A DNA stretch of 15,960 bases from Streptomyces sp. NRRL F-6131 (GCA_000719695.1 JOHN01000109.1:1-15960); one strand, 5' to 3'; numbered from the stretch's first letter, positions 6,214 through 13,543 are shown. Notes: a model not told the origin generated them from the letters alone. Numbers and translations: made by a program.

Positions 6214-6243
6214 GCGGCCCCGGTGCTGACACACCGGGGCCGC
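6214..6243 (+). terminator. Perfect 12-bp hairpin ahead of the transfer operon (terminator or attenuator)
   Basis: GCGGCCCCGGTG (6214-6225) and CACCGGGGCCGC (6232-6243) pair perfectly around a 6-nt loop. It lies 44 bp before ATG 6288 at the end of the non-coding region. It could end the upstream RNA or attenuate transcription into the operon. No U-tract follows. Confidence 0.6.
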
Positions 6244-6287
6244 TCAGGGCCGCCCAGTCCCCGTTTCGTCGAAGGGAACCACGACCC

Positions 6288-6623
6288 ATGCGCACTATCG
6301 TCGCAGGCCAGCACGCGGCCTCCAAGGAGGAGTTCGCGGACCTGGCGCTCGGTGTCGACACCGAGCTGTTCACCGGGCCCGCCGGGCCCGAGCCGCTGGC
6401 CGAGCGCGCCGCACGGCTGGCCGCCGCCGAGGACATCCTCGATGTCCTGCGCCGGGAGGACCCGGAGCTGGCGGCCCACGCCGAGAACCTGATGCACCGT
6501 GCCGCCCGGCCCACCGCGGCCCCTGTCGTCGAGCTGGGCCGCCTGCGCCTGGTCGTCGACGGCAACACCCGCTCGGGCAAGTACCTCCCGGTCGCCACGC
6601 TGCTGGGGCAGGTGGCGGCATGA
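6288..6623 (+). CDS. Hypothetical protein, first gene of the transfer operon
   Basis: This 111-aa protein starts at ATG 6288 behind GAAGGGA (6271-6277). Open frame continues upstream to 6162, but that stretch overlaps the 12-bp hairpin and lacks a ribosome-binding site. The protein is acidic, helical in the middle (residues 35-70, Ala/Glu/Leu-rich), and ends with a beta-like segment (VVELGRLRLVVDGNTRSGKY). It has no membrane segment, no metal motif and no recognised family. Its stop overlaps the next start (ATGA), so it belongs to a coupled chain. Its position suggests an element-specific accessory factor. Confidence 0.75.
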   Translation: MRTIVAGQHAASKEEFADLALGVDTELFTGPAGPEPLAERAARLAAAEDILDVLRREDPELAAHAENLMHRAARPTAAPVVELGRLRLVVDGNTRSGKYLPVATLLGQVAA

Positions 6624-6868
6624 GCCTCACCACCGAGCGCGAGGACGAGATCCGCGCCCTGACCGAGGACGAGCACCGCACCACCTTCACCCTGGACGAC
6701 GCCGTCGAGGACCTCCTCGCCGCCCTGGACGCGCTGCGCGGACGGATGCGGTCGATGGCCGCCAAGGTGCGCGCCGTCGCGGACGACATCGAGGCGGGCC
6801 GCACCCCCGAGGTGGCGGGCCTGCGCCGGGCGGCCCACCTGGCCCTGATGGACGGGGTCAAGCGGTGA
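6620..6868 (+). CDS. Small acidic helical hypothetical protein
   Basis: The protein is 82 aa from ATG 6620, which shares ATGA with the preceding stop. It is almost entirely charged and helical: an acidic N-terminal third (EREDEIRALTEDEH) and a long amphipathic helix with coiled-coil spacing (VEDLLAALDALRGRMRSMAAKVRAVADDIEAG). No domain is recognised. Both ends overlap neighbours by four bases, so it is translated together with them. Confidence 0.7.
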   Translation: MSLTTEREDEIRALTEDEHRTTFTLDDAVEDLLAALDALRGRMRSMAAKVRAVADDIEAGRTPEVAGLRRAAHLALMDGVKR

Positions 6869-7224
6869 GCGCCCGGATCGTGCGCCGCGGGGTGCGCGGC
6901 ACGCTGCTGCCGACCCTGACCGGCCGCCCCGCCGAGCGCCTGGTCGACTTCGCCCCGGCCCCGGACGCCGGGCTGCCCGGCGCGGCGTGCGCCGAGGTGG
7001 ACCCGGACCTGTTCTTCCCCGCCGACGACGAGGCCGGCGAGTTCGTCGAGCGGCGGGCCCGGCAGATCTGCGCCGGATGCGCGGTGCGGGAGATGTGCCT
7101 CGCGCTGGCCCTCAAGCGGAGCGAGCAGCACGGCATCTTCGGCGGCCTCGACCCGGCCGAGCGCCGGACCCTGGCCCGCAGGCGGTACCGCGAGAGCGCC
7201 CGGGCGAAGAAGGGGGCGGCGTGA
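6865..7224 (+). CDS. WhiB-family iron-sulfur transcription factor (Wbl)
   Basis: This 119-aa protein starts at GTG 6865 and overlaps the previous stop (GTGA). The Wbl signature is present: four cysteines at 42, 69, 72 and 78 (C-x26-C-x2-C-x5-C) that would hold a [4Fe-4S] cluster, the ACAEVDPDLFFP block before the second cysteine, and a turn motif GIFGG (90-94) followed by LDPAERR and a basic tail. Most WhiB proteins have Trp in the turn (GVWGG), here Phe. Wbl proteins bind the principal sigma factor region 4 and tune promoters; phage and plasmid copies are known, for example in mycobacteriophage TM4. Here it sits inside the transfer operon and may link transfer or host development to redox state, which is inference. 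Confidence 0.9.
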   Translation: MSARIVRRGVRGTLLPTLTGRPAERLVDFAPAPDAGLPGAACAEVDPDLFFPADDEAGEFVERRARQICAGCAVREMCLALALKRSEQHGIFGGLDPAERRTLARRRYRESARAKKGAA

Positions 7225-7490
7225 TGGCCCACTCCAAGCGCCTGGCCTGGGCCGCCGCCCTGCTGGCCCTCGCCTTCCCCGCCGCCGCCAGGGCCGTTCT
7301 CGCCTTCGCGGCCGCGGTCGTCGCGGTGCTGCTGGCCCACCCGCAGGCCGTCTGCTCGCTCGCGGCTGGGGTGCTGCTGGTGAGCACGCTTCCCGCCCTG
7401 CGCCGGCGCCTCCACCGCGTCCACCACCGCCGCGCCGAACACGGCCTGGTGTCCGCGATCCGTCTCGACCTCGCCGGAGGGACCCGATGA
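7224..7490 (+). CDS. Small membrane protein of the transfer operon
   Basis: The protein is 88 aa from ATG 7224, sharing one base with the upstream stop (TGATG). Two hydrophobic segments, about residues 7-37 and 40-56, are followed by a strongly basic region (RRRLHRVHHRR) and a short soluble tail. Similar small membrane proteins accompany TraB in Streptomyces plasmids, where Spd proteins promote intramycelial spread. Membership of that group is inferred from context and topology, not from a recognised sequence. Confidence 0.7.
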   Translation: MAHSKRLAWAAALLALAFPAAARAVLAFAAAVVAVLLAHPQAVCSLAAGVLLVSTLPALRRRLHRVHHRRAEHGLVSAIRLDLAGGTR

Positions 7491-8647
7491 GCGTCACCGA
7501 ACTGCGGCCCACCGGCCGCACCCCGCGCACCCCGGCCAAGTCCGCCTCCAAGGAGGCCGCCGAGGCCGAGGCCCTGCGGGCGAAGACCGACGCCGCGAAG
7601 GCGGCCGCCGACATCGCCAACCAGCTCAAGGCCGCCAAGGCCGCCGCCGAGATCGCCGAGGGCCACGCCAAGGCCGAGGAGATCCGGCAGGAGAGCGCCG
7701 AGCGCGCCGCCGAGGCCGCCCGCACCCGGGCCCAGGCCCAGCAGGCGCGGGAGAAGGCCGAGCGCTCCGCCGCCCAGTGGCGGAGCGCCGCGAAGGCCAT
7801 CGCCGTCACCTGCGTGATCGTGTCCCTGCCGCTCCAGTTGATGGCGTTCTGGTCGCCCGGGGCGCCGTTCCTGCTGGCCGCCCCGCTGGTCCTGGAGGGC
7901 CTGGCGTGGGCGCTGCTCAAGGGCGCCGAGGCCGCGATCGACGAGGCCCGCCCGTCCTGGCACTACCGGGCCTTGGCGGGGGCGGTCGCGCTGTTCGCCG
8001 CTGCGGTGAACTTCCTCCACGGCTCCGCCGAGTTCGGTCTCGGTACCGGTCTCGGTGGGGCGTTCTGCTCGCTGGCCGGTCCGCTGGTGTGGGACCTGCA
8101 CGAGCACGGCCGCATCCGCAAGCGCGAGGGCCGCAGGAGCCGCCGCGAGCGCCGCGAGGAAGCCCGACGCCTCGCGGCCGAGGCCGCCGAGAAGCAGGCG
8201 GCCGAACAGCGCGAGACGGACGACCGCGAGGCCCGCGAGACCACCCGCTCCCAGCAGTGGCCCCAGGTGTGGGAGCGCGCCGTCGCCCTGGCCGCCGCCC
8301 TCGGCGAACTCCACCCCAGCGAGCCGACGTGGAAGCGCGCGTGGGACGACGTCGAGGGCGCCGCCCTCGGCGACACCGCCGGCGCGATCGCCGCCCGCGT
8401 GGCCGCCAAGGCCGCCGTGAAGGACGCCGCCAAGGACCCAGCAAACCAGGTCGAAAAGGTCGAAAAGCCGCAGGTCGAATCCCAGGTGCCCGCCCCCGTC
8501 AAGGGCACGCGTGTGCGGGCGACGGACGGGCGCCGCAACAACGGCGGAACCCCGCCCGTGCGCCGCGCCGGCGACACCCTCGCCTACTCCCCGGCGGCCC
8601 GCCGCGCCATGTCCCTCGCCGCCCGCCGACCCCGCGCCGGCGCCTGA
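7487..8647 (+). CDS. Coiled-coil, four-helix membrane protein, putative Spd-like spread protein
   Basis: This 386-aa protein starts at ATG 7487 in an ATGA overlap. Residues 22-100 are a long Ala/Glu/Lys/Arg-rich helix with coiled-coil character. Four membrane segments follow at about 104-122, 126-144, 162-179 and 185-203, then a second highly charged coiled coil (208-250), a helical region with conserved-looking Trp residues (W258, W262, W282, W286) and a disordered, basic C-terminus. The membrane core resembles proteins encoded near tra genes of Streptomyces conjugative elements. It would sit in the cytoplasmic membrane with both long helices inside the cell, possibly scaffolding TraB or spread proteins. 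The exact family is uncertain. Confidence 0.75.
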   Translation: MSVTELRPTGRTPRTPAKSASKEAAEAEALRAKTDAAKAAADIANQLKAAKAAAEIAEGHAKAEEIRQESAERAAEAARTRAQAQQAREKAERSAAQWRSAAKAIAVTCVIVSLPLQLMAFWSPGAPFLLAAPLVLEGLAWALLKGAEAAIDEARPSWHYRALAGAVALFAAAVNFLHGSAEFGLGTGLGGAFCSLAGPLVWDLHEHGRIRKREGRRSRRERREEARRLAAEAAEKQAAEQRETDDREARETTRSQQWPQVWERAVALAAALGELHPSEPTWKRAWDDVEGAALGDTAGAIAARVAAKAAVKDAAKDPANQVEKVEKPQVESQVPAPVKGTRVRATDGRRNNGGTPPVRRAGDTLAYSPAARRAMSLAARRPRAGA

Positions 8648-8665
8648 ACCACTCGGGAGAACGCC

Positions 8666-8710
8666 ATGTTCGCCGCCGAGACCCTCGCCACCCTCATCGC
8701 CTCCGCCTGA
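8666..8710 (+). CDS. Possible 14-residue small ORF
   Basis: ATG 8666 is preceded by CGGGAGA (8654-8660) with a 5-nt gap and encodes MFAAETLATLIASA before TGA at 8708. It fills the gap between two operon genes. It is too short to judge by codon use. It may be a real small hydrophobic peptide, a translational relay, or chance. Confidence 0.35.
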   Translation: MFAAETLATLIASA

Positions 8711-8740
8711 GCACCACCGGATTCCGGGAGGAACCCCGCC

Positions 8741-9505
8741 ATGACCACCACCCGCGCCTTCCGCGCCACGGGCGCCCAGCAACTGGCGCTGAGCCTGCCC
8801 AGCGGCGCCGTCCGCGTCAGCATCGACCCCGACGCCGCCGCGATCGCGGTCCTGCTCACCACCGCCGACGACACCGGCCCCGCCGCCGACGCCGTCCGGC
8901 AGGCCCGCTCCTGGGAGGACCACGCCCGCCTGAGCGTCGACGTCCCGCAGCCGGACAGCGGCTTCACCTACACCGGCGGGATCACGGTGCACCAGTCCTT
9001 CGGGACGGTCACCGGCGACGTCACCGGGCTCACGATCATCAACGGCCGCGTGGTCGACGGCGGCCGGCCGACGGTGTCGGTGAGCCCGGTCACCGCGACC
9101 GTCCTGCTGCCGCCGACCGCGCTGGGCATCGCGCTGAAGACAACGTCCGCGAACCTGACCGCCACCGGGCACCTGCCCGTCCTCGCGGTCTCCTCCGTCT
9201 CCGGCGACGTCCGGGTGCAGTCCGTCAACGTGCTCTCGGCGACCACGGTCTCCGGCGACGTCGTCGCCGACCGGCTCGGCGCAGACGCCGAGATCCACTC
9301 GACATCCGGCGACGTGCGCATCGGCGTCCACGAGGGCCACGCCGTGACCATCCGCACCGTCTCCGGCGACGTGCACCTGACCGCCGGCGCCCGTGCCACC
9401 GGCACCCTCACCGTCCGCACCGTCTCCGGCGACACCGAGCTGCACGGCACCGGCCGCCTCGACGTCCGCACCCGCACCGTCAGCGGCCGCACCCGCCGCA
9501 TCTGA
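8741..9505 (+). CDS. DUF4097-like beta-repeat protein
   Basis: The protein is 254 aa from ATG 8741 behind GGGAGGA (8727-8733). The N-terminal half is beta-rich. The C-terminal half is a repeat with a conserved T/SVSGDV turn; the Ser codons fall at 9200, 9251, 9305, 9362 and 9425, with a degenerate SGR at the end, so repeats are 17-21 residues long. This is the pattern of the DUF4097 right-handed beta-helix family, often annotated as a putative adhesin. There is no signal peptide or membrane anchor, so an intracellular scaffold is as likely as a surface role. A stem-loop at 9512 follows it, making it the last gene before the terminator and traB. Confidence 0.8.
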   Translation: MTTTRAFRATGAQQLALSLPSGAVRVSIDPDAAAIAVLLTTADDTGPAADAVRQARSWEDHARLSVDVPQPDSGFTYTGGITVHQSFGTVTGDVTGLTIINGRVVDGGRPTVSVSPVTATVLLPPTALGIALKTTSANLTATGHLPVLAVSSVSGDVRVQSVNVLSATTVSGDVVADRLGADAEIHSTSGDVRIGVHEGHAVTIRTVSGDVHLTAGARATGTLTVRTVSGDTELHGTGRLDVRTRTVSGRTRRI

Positions 9506-9511
9506 TCTCGC

Positions 9512-9556
9512 CCCGGGGCGGCCGCTTCCGCCTGGCAGCTGACCGGCCGCCCCGGG
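9512..9556 (+). terminator. Hairpin terminator between the DUF4097 gene and traB
   Basis: CCCGGGGCGGCCG (9512-9524) and CGGCCGCCCCGGG (9544-9556) form a perfect 13-bp stem with a 19-nt loop, seven bases after the stop at 9505. It would end or reduce read-through from the upstream chain before traB. Confidence 0.7.
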
Positions 9557-9596
9557 CCCCTTCACCCCGCAACTTCGCTGTGAGGAAGGACCGCCA

Positions 9597-11939
9597 GTGA
9601 ACCACGAGGAGCACGCCCCTGACCTGCCCGACCCCGACGACGGTACCGCCGCCGAGCCGCTCGCCGAAGTGCTGCCGTTCCCCGACCGCCTCGCCAAGAC
9701 CCCCGCCCCGGCCCCGGCCCCGGAGACGGACCCCGGGCCGGACGACTCCGTCTACGTGGCCGACGACGCCCCGGCCGCTCCGCCCGTCCTGGTGGAGGTT
9801 CCGGCGGTGGTGGCGGCGGCCGGGCGCGAGGACGTGGCCGGGGACCGGCCGATGATCCCGGCGTGGATCCGCACCCGCGAGGGCCGGCGCACGATGTCCC
9901 GCGCCCGCGCCAAGCAGCTGCGCCGCTCGCTGCGCCGCTGGGCCGGACGCCAGATCACCACCCGCGGGCACGCCGCCCAGGCCTGGCGCGGGATACGGCG
10001 CTCGGCCCAGTGGACCTCCGGGTTCGAGGGCGCCCATGTGGAGGCGGCCGCCCACCAGGCTCACATGGCCACTCGTGAGGCCCGCGACCTGGCCCGCCGC
10101 GCCCGCTTCACCCTCCTGCCCGGCGACCGGGCCCTCGCGCAGAAGAACAGCGCGGCCGCCGTCGCCGTCGCGGTCGCCGCCGTCGCCGCTCACAGGAAGG
10201 CGAAGTCCAACCGCCGCCGGATCCGCTTCCTGCGTGCCCTCGTCGCCTACGGCCTGCCGCTGGCCGTCGTGTTGGCCGCCTACATCGCCCTCGGTGCCAC
10301 CGGCCTCGCCCTCGGCGCGCTGACGGTGTTCTCCGTCGAGGCGTTCCTCGGCCGCCACCCGGACCGGGAGACCGTGTGGGACGCGGAGGTGCGCGCCCTG
10401 TCCGACGGCGACCCGATGACCGAGAGCATGCTCGATCGGGCGTTCAAGGCAGCGAAGGTCATCGGCGAGGGCCAGCGCCTGTCGATGGTCACCCCGTGCG
10501 CGGTCGACCCGGTCGTGCCGAACGCCTGGCACGCCGTCATCGACCTGCCCGACGTGACCGTGAAGAAGGCCCGCGACAAGGTCGACGAGATCGCCGCCGC
10601 GATGGGCATCGACCGCACCAACCTCGACATCCGCCAGGTCGGCTCCAACGGCCGCCGCATGGCCGTCTGGGCATGCGGGCAGGACCCGTTCCTCGCCACC
10701 CGCCGCAACCCCCTGGTCGCCGGCCGGGCGAAGTCCGTGAACACCTGGCGCGACGGCTTCCCCCTCGCGTTCGACAAGCGCGGAAACATCATCAAGCCGA
10801 CCCTGTCGGACTACTCGTTCCTCTTCGCCGGGGCCACCCGCTCCGGCAAGGGCATGGGCCTTGCCAACCTCCTCGCCGCCGCCATGCTCGACCCCCGCGT
10901 GCGAATCCGCCTGTTCGACGGCAAGGGCGCCGGCGAGTACGTCCCCCACGCCCGCGTCCTGGCCACCTTCGTGCGCCGCAACCCCAAGCGGCTGGTGCGC
11001 TTCCTTCGCCTCATGGTCGAGGAGATGAACCGCCGCACCGAGATCCTCGTCGAGGCCGGACTCTCCAAGGCCAACGAGCAACTGATCGACAAGCTCGGCG
11101 GCATCGAACTGGTCATCATCGACGAACTCGCCACCTACGCCGCCAAGAACGGCCCCAGCGGCAAGTACGCCGAAGAGATCCTCGAACTCCTCGCCCAGCT
11201 CGGGGCCGTCGGCGCCTCGGTCGGCATCGTGCTCGCGCTCGCCACCCAGTACCCCGAGGCGGAGATCGTCCCCCCGCGCCTGCGGGGCAACCTGTCCGCC
11301 CGCATGGCCATGCGCGTGGAGTCCCCCGGCGCCTCCAACGTCATCCTCGGGGACGGCATGGTCGGCCAGGGCTACGACGCCTCCAAAATCCCGATCGAGA
11401 AGACCAGCCGCGGCCGCAACTTCCTGACCACCCCCGACACCGGCGTCATCGAGACCCGCTCCCTGTTCATCGACGAGGCGGCCGGAGAGATCCTGCCCCT
11501 GATCGAGCAGGGCGTGCGCCTGCGCGCGGCCGCCGGATGCCTGCCCGGCCACGACGAGGACCCCGTCGAGACCGCCATGACCGCCCTGACCGGGGTCAGC
11601 GCCGCCGCCGGCGGCACCGACGGCCTCGGCACCGTCACCCGCCGCACCGTCCTCGACCACATGCTCACCGCCGCCGAGGCCACCGGCCACACCGCGATCG
11701 CCAGCTCCGACGTCCTCGCCCACCTCGCCGGCACCGACCCCACCCGCTACGCCCGGGGCCCCGGCGAGACCGAGGCCGCCTGGCTGTCGCGCACCGGCAA
11801 GACCCTCAAGGCCGACCTCGCCGACCTCGGCGCACCCGTCGAAGCCGCACGGATCACCCTCCCGGACGGCTCACGCCCCAGCGGCTTCGAGCTGACCTCC
11901 CTGCGCGCGGCCGCCGCCTCCCTCGACGGCGACAACTGA
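9597..11939 (+). CDS. traB: TraB/FtsK-type DNA translocase (conjugative transfer)
   Basis: This 780-aa protein starts at GTG 9597, preceded by GAGGAAGGA (9582-9590). The N-terminal ~100 residues are acidic and proline-rich; a basic stretch follows (about 100-210), then one or two membrane segments at about 212-250. The FtsK/SpoIIIE motor has Walker A GATRSGKG (412-419, Lys418) and Walker B LVIIDE (505-510). A region from about residue 690 to the end looks like the winged-helix gamma domain (LDHMLTAAEATGHTAIASSDV). In Streptomyces, TraB alone forms a hexameric pore that moves double-stranded DNA at hyphal tips, and its C-terminal winged helix reads 8-bp repeats in the clt locus. The repeat cluster directly downstream (11978-12141) fits that partner. 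The symbol is by family, not strict orthology. Confidence 0.9.
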   Translation: MNHEEHAPDLPDPDDGTAAEPLAEVLPFPDRLAKTPAPAPAPETDPGPDDSVYVADDAPAAPPVLVEVPAVVAAAGREDVAGDRPMIPAWIRTREGRRTMSRARAKQLRRSLRRWAGRQITTRGHAAQAWRGIRRSAQWTSGFEGAHVEAAAHQAHMATREARDLARRARFTLLPGDRALAQKNSAAAVAVAVAAVAAHRKAKSNRRRIRFLRALVAYGLPLAVVLAAYIALGATGLALGALTVFSVEAFLGRHPDRETVWDAEVRALSDGDPMTESMLDRAFKAAKVIGEGQRLSMVTPCAVDPVVPNAWHAVIDLPDVTVKKARDKVDEIAAAMGIDRTNLDIRQVGSNGRRMAVWACGQDPFLATRRNPLVAGRAKSVNTWRDGFPLAFDKRGNIIKPTLSDYSFLFAGATRSGKGMGLANLLAAAMLDPRVRIRLFDGKGAGEYVPHARVLATFVRRNPKRLVRFLRLMVEEMNRRTEILVEAGLSKANEQLIDKLGGIELVIIDELATYAAKNGPSGKYAEEILELLAQLGAVGASVGIVLALATQYPEAEIVPPRLRGNLSARMAMRVESPGASNVILGDGMVGQGYDASKIPIEKTSRGRNFLTTPDTGVIETRSLFIDEAAGEILPLIEQGVRLRAAAGCLPGHDEDPVETAMTALTGVSAAAGGTDGLGTVTRRTVLDHMLTAAEATGHTAIASSDVLAHLAGTDPTRYARGPGETEAAWLSRTGKTLKADLADLGAPVEAARITLPDGSRPSGFELTSLRAAAASLDGDN

Positions 11940-11977
11940 CACCGACGCCCGATTCACCCCAATTCACACTCCTGACA

Positions 11978-12141
11978 GACCCCTGCCGCACCAGAGAAAA
12001 CCGCAGGTCACAGCCTCGCCACCCCTGGCCGAACCCCTGCCGGACCCTGCCGCCGCAGACCTGGTACCGGCAGGGGCCGGCAGGGGTCCGCCACCAACCG
12101 GCACCCCTGTGACCTGCGACTTTCCAAACGCGGCAGGGGTC
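11978..12141. repeat. Nested ~165-bp palindrome of CCCCTGCCG repeats; candidate clt/transfer locus
   Basis: Four arm pairs share one centre near 12060: GACCCCTGCCGC (11978-11989) with GCGGCAGGGGTC (12130-12141); GCAGGTCACAG (12003-12013) with CTGTGACCTGC (12107-12117); CCCCTGCCGG (12034-12043) with CCGGCAGGGG (12077-12086); and CCCTGCCG (12045-12052) with CGGCAGGG (12068-12075). CCGGCAGGGG is also directly repeated at 12067-12076 and 12077-12086. It lies 39 bp after the traB stop. TraB proteins recognise short repeats in clt loci next to tra, so this is the best candidate. It could instead be a bidirectional terminator or an origin component. Confidence 0.7.
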
Positions 12142-12203
12142 CGTCAGAGAGCGCGCACCACCCGAACCACCACAAACCACCCTCCCGGGACAGGAGTCCT
12201 CCC

Positions 12204-12395
12204 GTGCTGCTCACCGTCTCCGCCGCCGTGTTCTTCGGCGCCGTCCTCCTCGTGATGCTCCGCCAGAAGGCCGTGCCCTTCGGCGGCGCGCTCGTCGCCG
12301 CCCTGTTCGGCTTCTACCTCGCCTCCACCGGCGTCGCGCCCGCCGTCAACACCGCCGTCGTCAACCTCTTCCACGCCCTCCCCGGCGCCCACTGA
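12204..12395 (+). CDS. Small membrane protein downstream of traB
   Basis: The protein is 63 aa from GTG 12204 with AGGAG at 12192-12196. Two hydrophobic segments (about residues 2-19 and 25-42) flank a short basic turn (MLRQKAVPFGG), and the C-terminal stretch is amphipathic. The family is not recognised. Proteins of this size commonly lie next to traB in Streptomyces elements and may be Spd-type spread factors or TraB partners. Confidence 0.75.
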   Translation: MLLTVSAAVFFGAVLLVMLRQKAVPFGGALVAALFGFYLASTGVAPAVNTAVVNLFHALPGAH

Positions 12396-12413
12396 CCCGA
12401 ACGGAGACCGCCG

Positions 12414-12959
12414 ATGGCCACCAACCTCACCCAGCTGCTCGCCATGCCGGACCTGGCGTTCGTGGCCGACGGCGGCGCCCTCGTCCGCGAGATCGAGCAC
12501 TACCTCGCCACCCTCCCCGCACCCGCCCGCCCGATCGCCGTCCCGCTGATCTGCGCGCTCGGCCAGGCACCCGTGACCTGGGACCTCGGCATGCCCCGGC
12601 CCCACGCCACCCTGCTGGACCGCGCCCGGCGGCGGGCACCGGAACCGGTGCCGATCGACACCGCCACCCACCTGCGCCTGCTCTCCCGCTACCTCACCGT
12701 CCACGGCTGGTGCCAGGGCCGACTGTGGGACGAACGAGGCCGCCGCTGCCTGCTCGGCGCCCAACTCGCCGTCCTCGCCGCCGGGTACGGAACCCCCGCC
12801 ACCGCCATGGACGCCCGCCGCCACCTCATGGAGCAGTTCACCCGGCACGACCGCTCGGTGCGCTCCGTCGACCAGTGGAACGACGCCCCAGGCCGCACCG
12901 CCGCCGAGGTCCACCGACAGCTCGACATCGCCCAGTCCCGCGCCACCCACCGCCGCTGA
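12414..12959 (+). CDS. DUF6197-like protein
   Basis: The protein is 181 aa from ATG 12414 with GGAGA at 12403-12407. Soluble, no membrane segment. The C-terminal ~90 residues follow the DUF6197 pattern: a GWCQGRLWDERGRRCLLGAQ block, a helical stretch, then a WNDAPGRTAAEVHRQLDIA tail. That family is widespread in actinobacteria and their plasmids and phages, and its function is unknown. The N-terminal ~80 residues do not match it clearly. It lies 18 bp after the small membrane gene and is probably co-transcribed with it. Confidence 0.75.
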   Translation: MATNLTQLLAMPDLAFVADGGALVREIEHYLATLPAPARPIAVPLICALGQAPVTWDLGMPRPHATLLDRARRRAPEPVPIDTATHLRLLSRYLTVHGWCQGRLWDERGRRCLLGAQLAVLAAGYGTPATAMDARRHLMEQFTRHDRSVRSVDQWNDAPGRTAAEVHRQLDIAQSRATHRR

Positions 12960-12981
12960 CCAACTACCCGAAGGAGAAGCC

Positions 12982-13167
12982 GTGTTCAAGCAGGGCGACA
13001 CCGTCCGCATCGCTCGCGACCTGTTCCCCGAGGAGGGCTCGCGCTCCTTCGTCGGCCAGACCGGCGAGGTCGCCGGCACCGTCGGGAACAGCGTGGTCGT
13101 CGCCGGCCTGGACTCCGGCAGCAGCCAGAAGTACGGGTTCGACCCCGACGAGGTCGAACCCGCCTGA
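12982..13167 (+). CDS. Small beta-rich protein, SH3/KOW-like
   Basis: The protein is 61 aa from GTG 12982, with a strong AAGGAG at 12970-12975. The sequence alternates short strands and turns (GDTVRIARD, GQTGEVAGTVGNSVVVAGLD, QKYGFDPDEVEP), as in small KOW or SH3-like barrels that often carry a G-x-x-G-x-V turn. No catalytic or metal-binding residues stand out. The function is unknown; it may bind nucleic acid or a partner protein. Confidence 0.65.
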   Translation: MFKQGDTVRIARDLFPEEGSRSFVGQTGEVAGTVGNSVVVAGLDSGSSQKYGFDPDEVEPA

Positions 13168-13207
13168 CCGGCCGACTTCCCGCCCCACATCTCGCCCCGG
13201 AGGACCC

Positions 13208-13543
13208 GTGCACGACGACACCGACCCGTACGAGTACGCCGACCACGAGGACGGCAGCGACCCGCTGACCCGCGAGGAGGAGAAGGCGTACGAGATCGCC
13301 CTCGACCTCGCCGACGAGCAGCGCCGGACCGCGGCCGAGCAGGCGGCCGGGTCGACGCCCGGCCACACCGAGACGTGCGAGGGCTGCCGCGGTACCGGCG
13401 GCGGCTACGAGGACGAGGCCTGGGACGACGACGCGCAGGACTACGTCTCCGTCGACTACGAGCACTGCCCCGAGTGCGGCGGCTGCGGCTTCTACGACTG
13501 CGACGGCACCTGCGAGTTCGCCCAGGATCCCGACGCGTTCTGA
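13208..13543 (+). CDS. Small acidic protein with DnaJ-type CxxCxG zinc knuckles
   Basis: The protein is 111 aa from GTG 13208, with CGGAGGA at 13198-13204. The first half is strongly acidic and helical (DPLTREEEKAYEIALDLADEQRR). The second half has two CxxCxG-type knuckles, CEGCRGTGGG and CPECGGCGF, separated by about 22 acidic residues, with two further Cys (YDCDGTC) near the C-terminus. This is the zinc-binding pattern of the DnaJ central domain, without a J domain. Similar small proteins are common on actinobacterial plasmids; the role is unknown, possibly protein binding or redox. Confidence 0.75.
   Translation: MHDDTDPYEYADHEDGSDPLTREEEKAYEIALDLADEQRRTAAEQAAGSTPGHTETCEGCRGTGGGYEDEAWDDDAQDYVSVDYEHCPECGGCGFYDCDGTCEFAQDPDAF

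Noticed and set aside
5401..6234. 277-aa minus-strand open frame in the long intergenic region
   Set aside because: It has low-complexity Arg/Ser/Pro composition, no ribosome-binding site and no recognisable domain, and it runs through the operators and hairpins.
7112..9697. 861-aa minus-strand open frame
   Set aside because: It is a Gly/Ala/Asp-rich shadow opposite six coupled plus-strand genes with clear families (WhiB, membrane, DUF4097).
9480..11723. 747-aa minus-strand and 578-aa plus-strand open frames over traB
   Set aside because: The FtsK/TraB motifs lie in the frame from 9597. The alternatives are low-complexity shadows.
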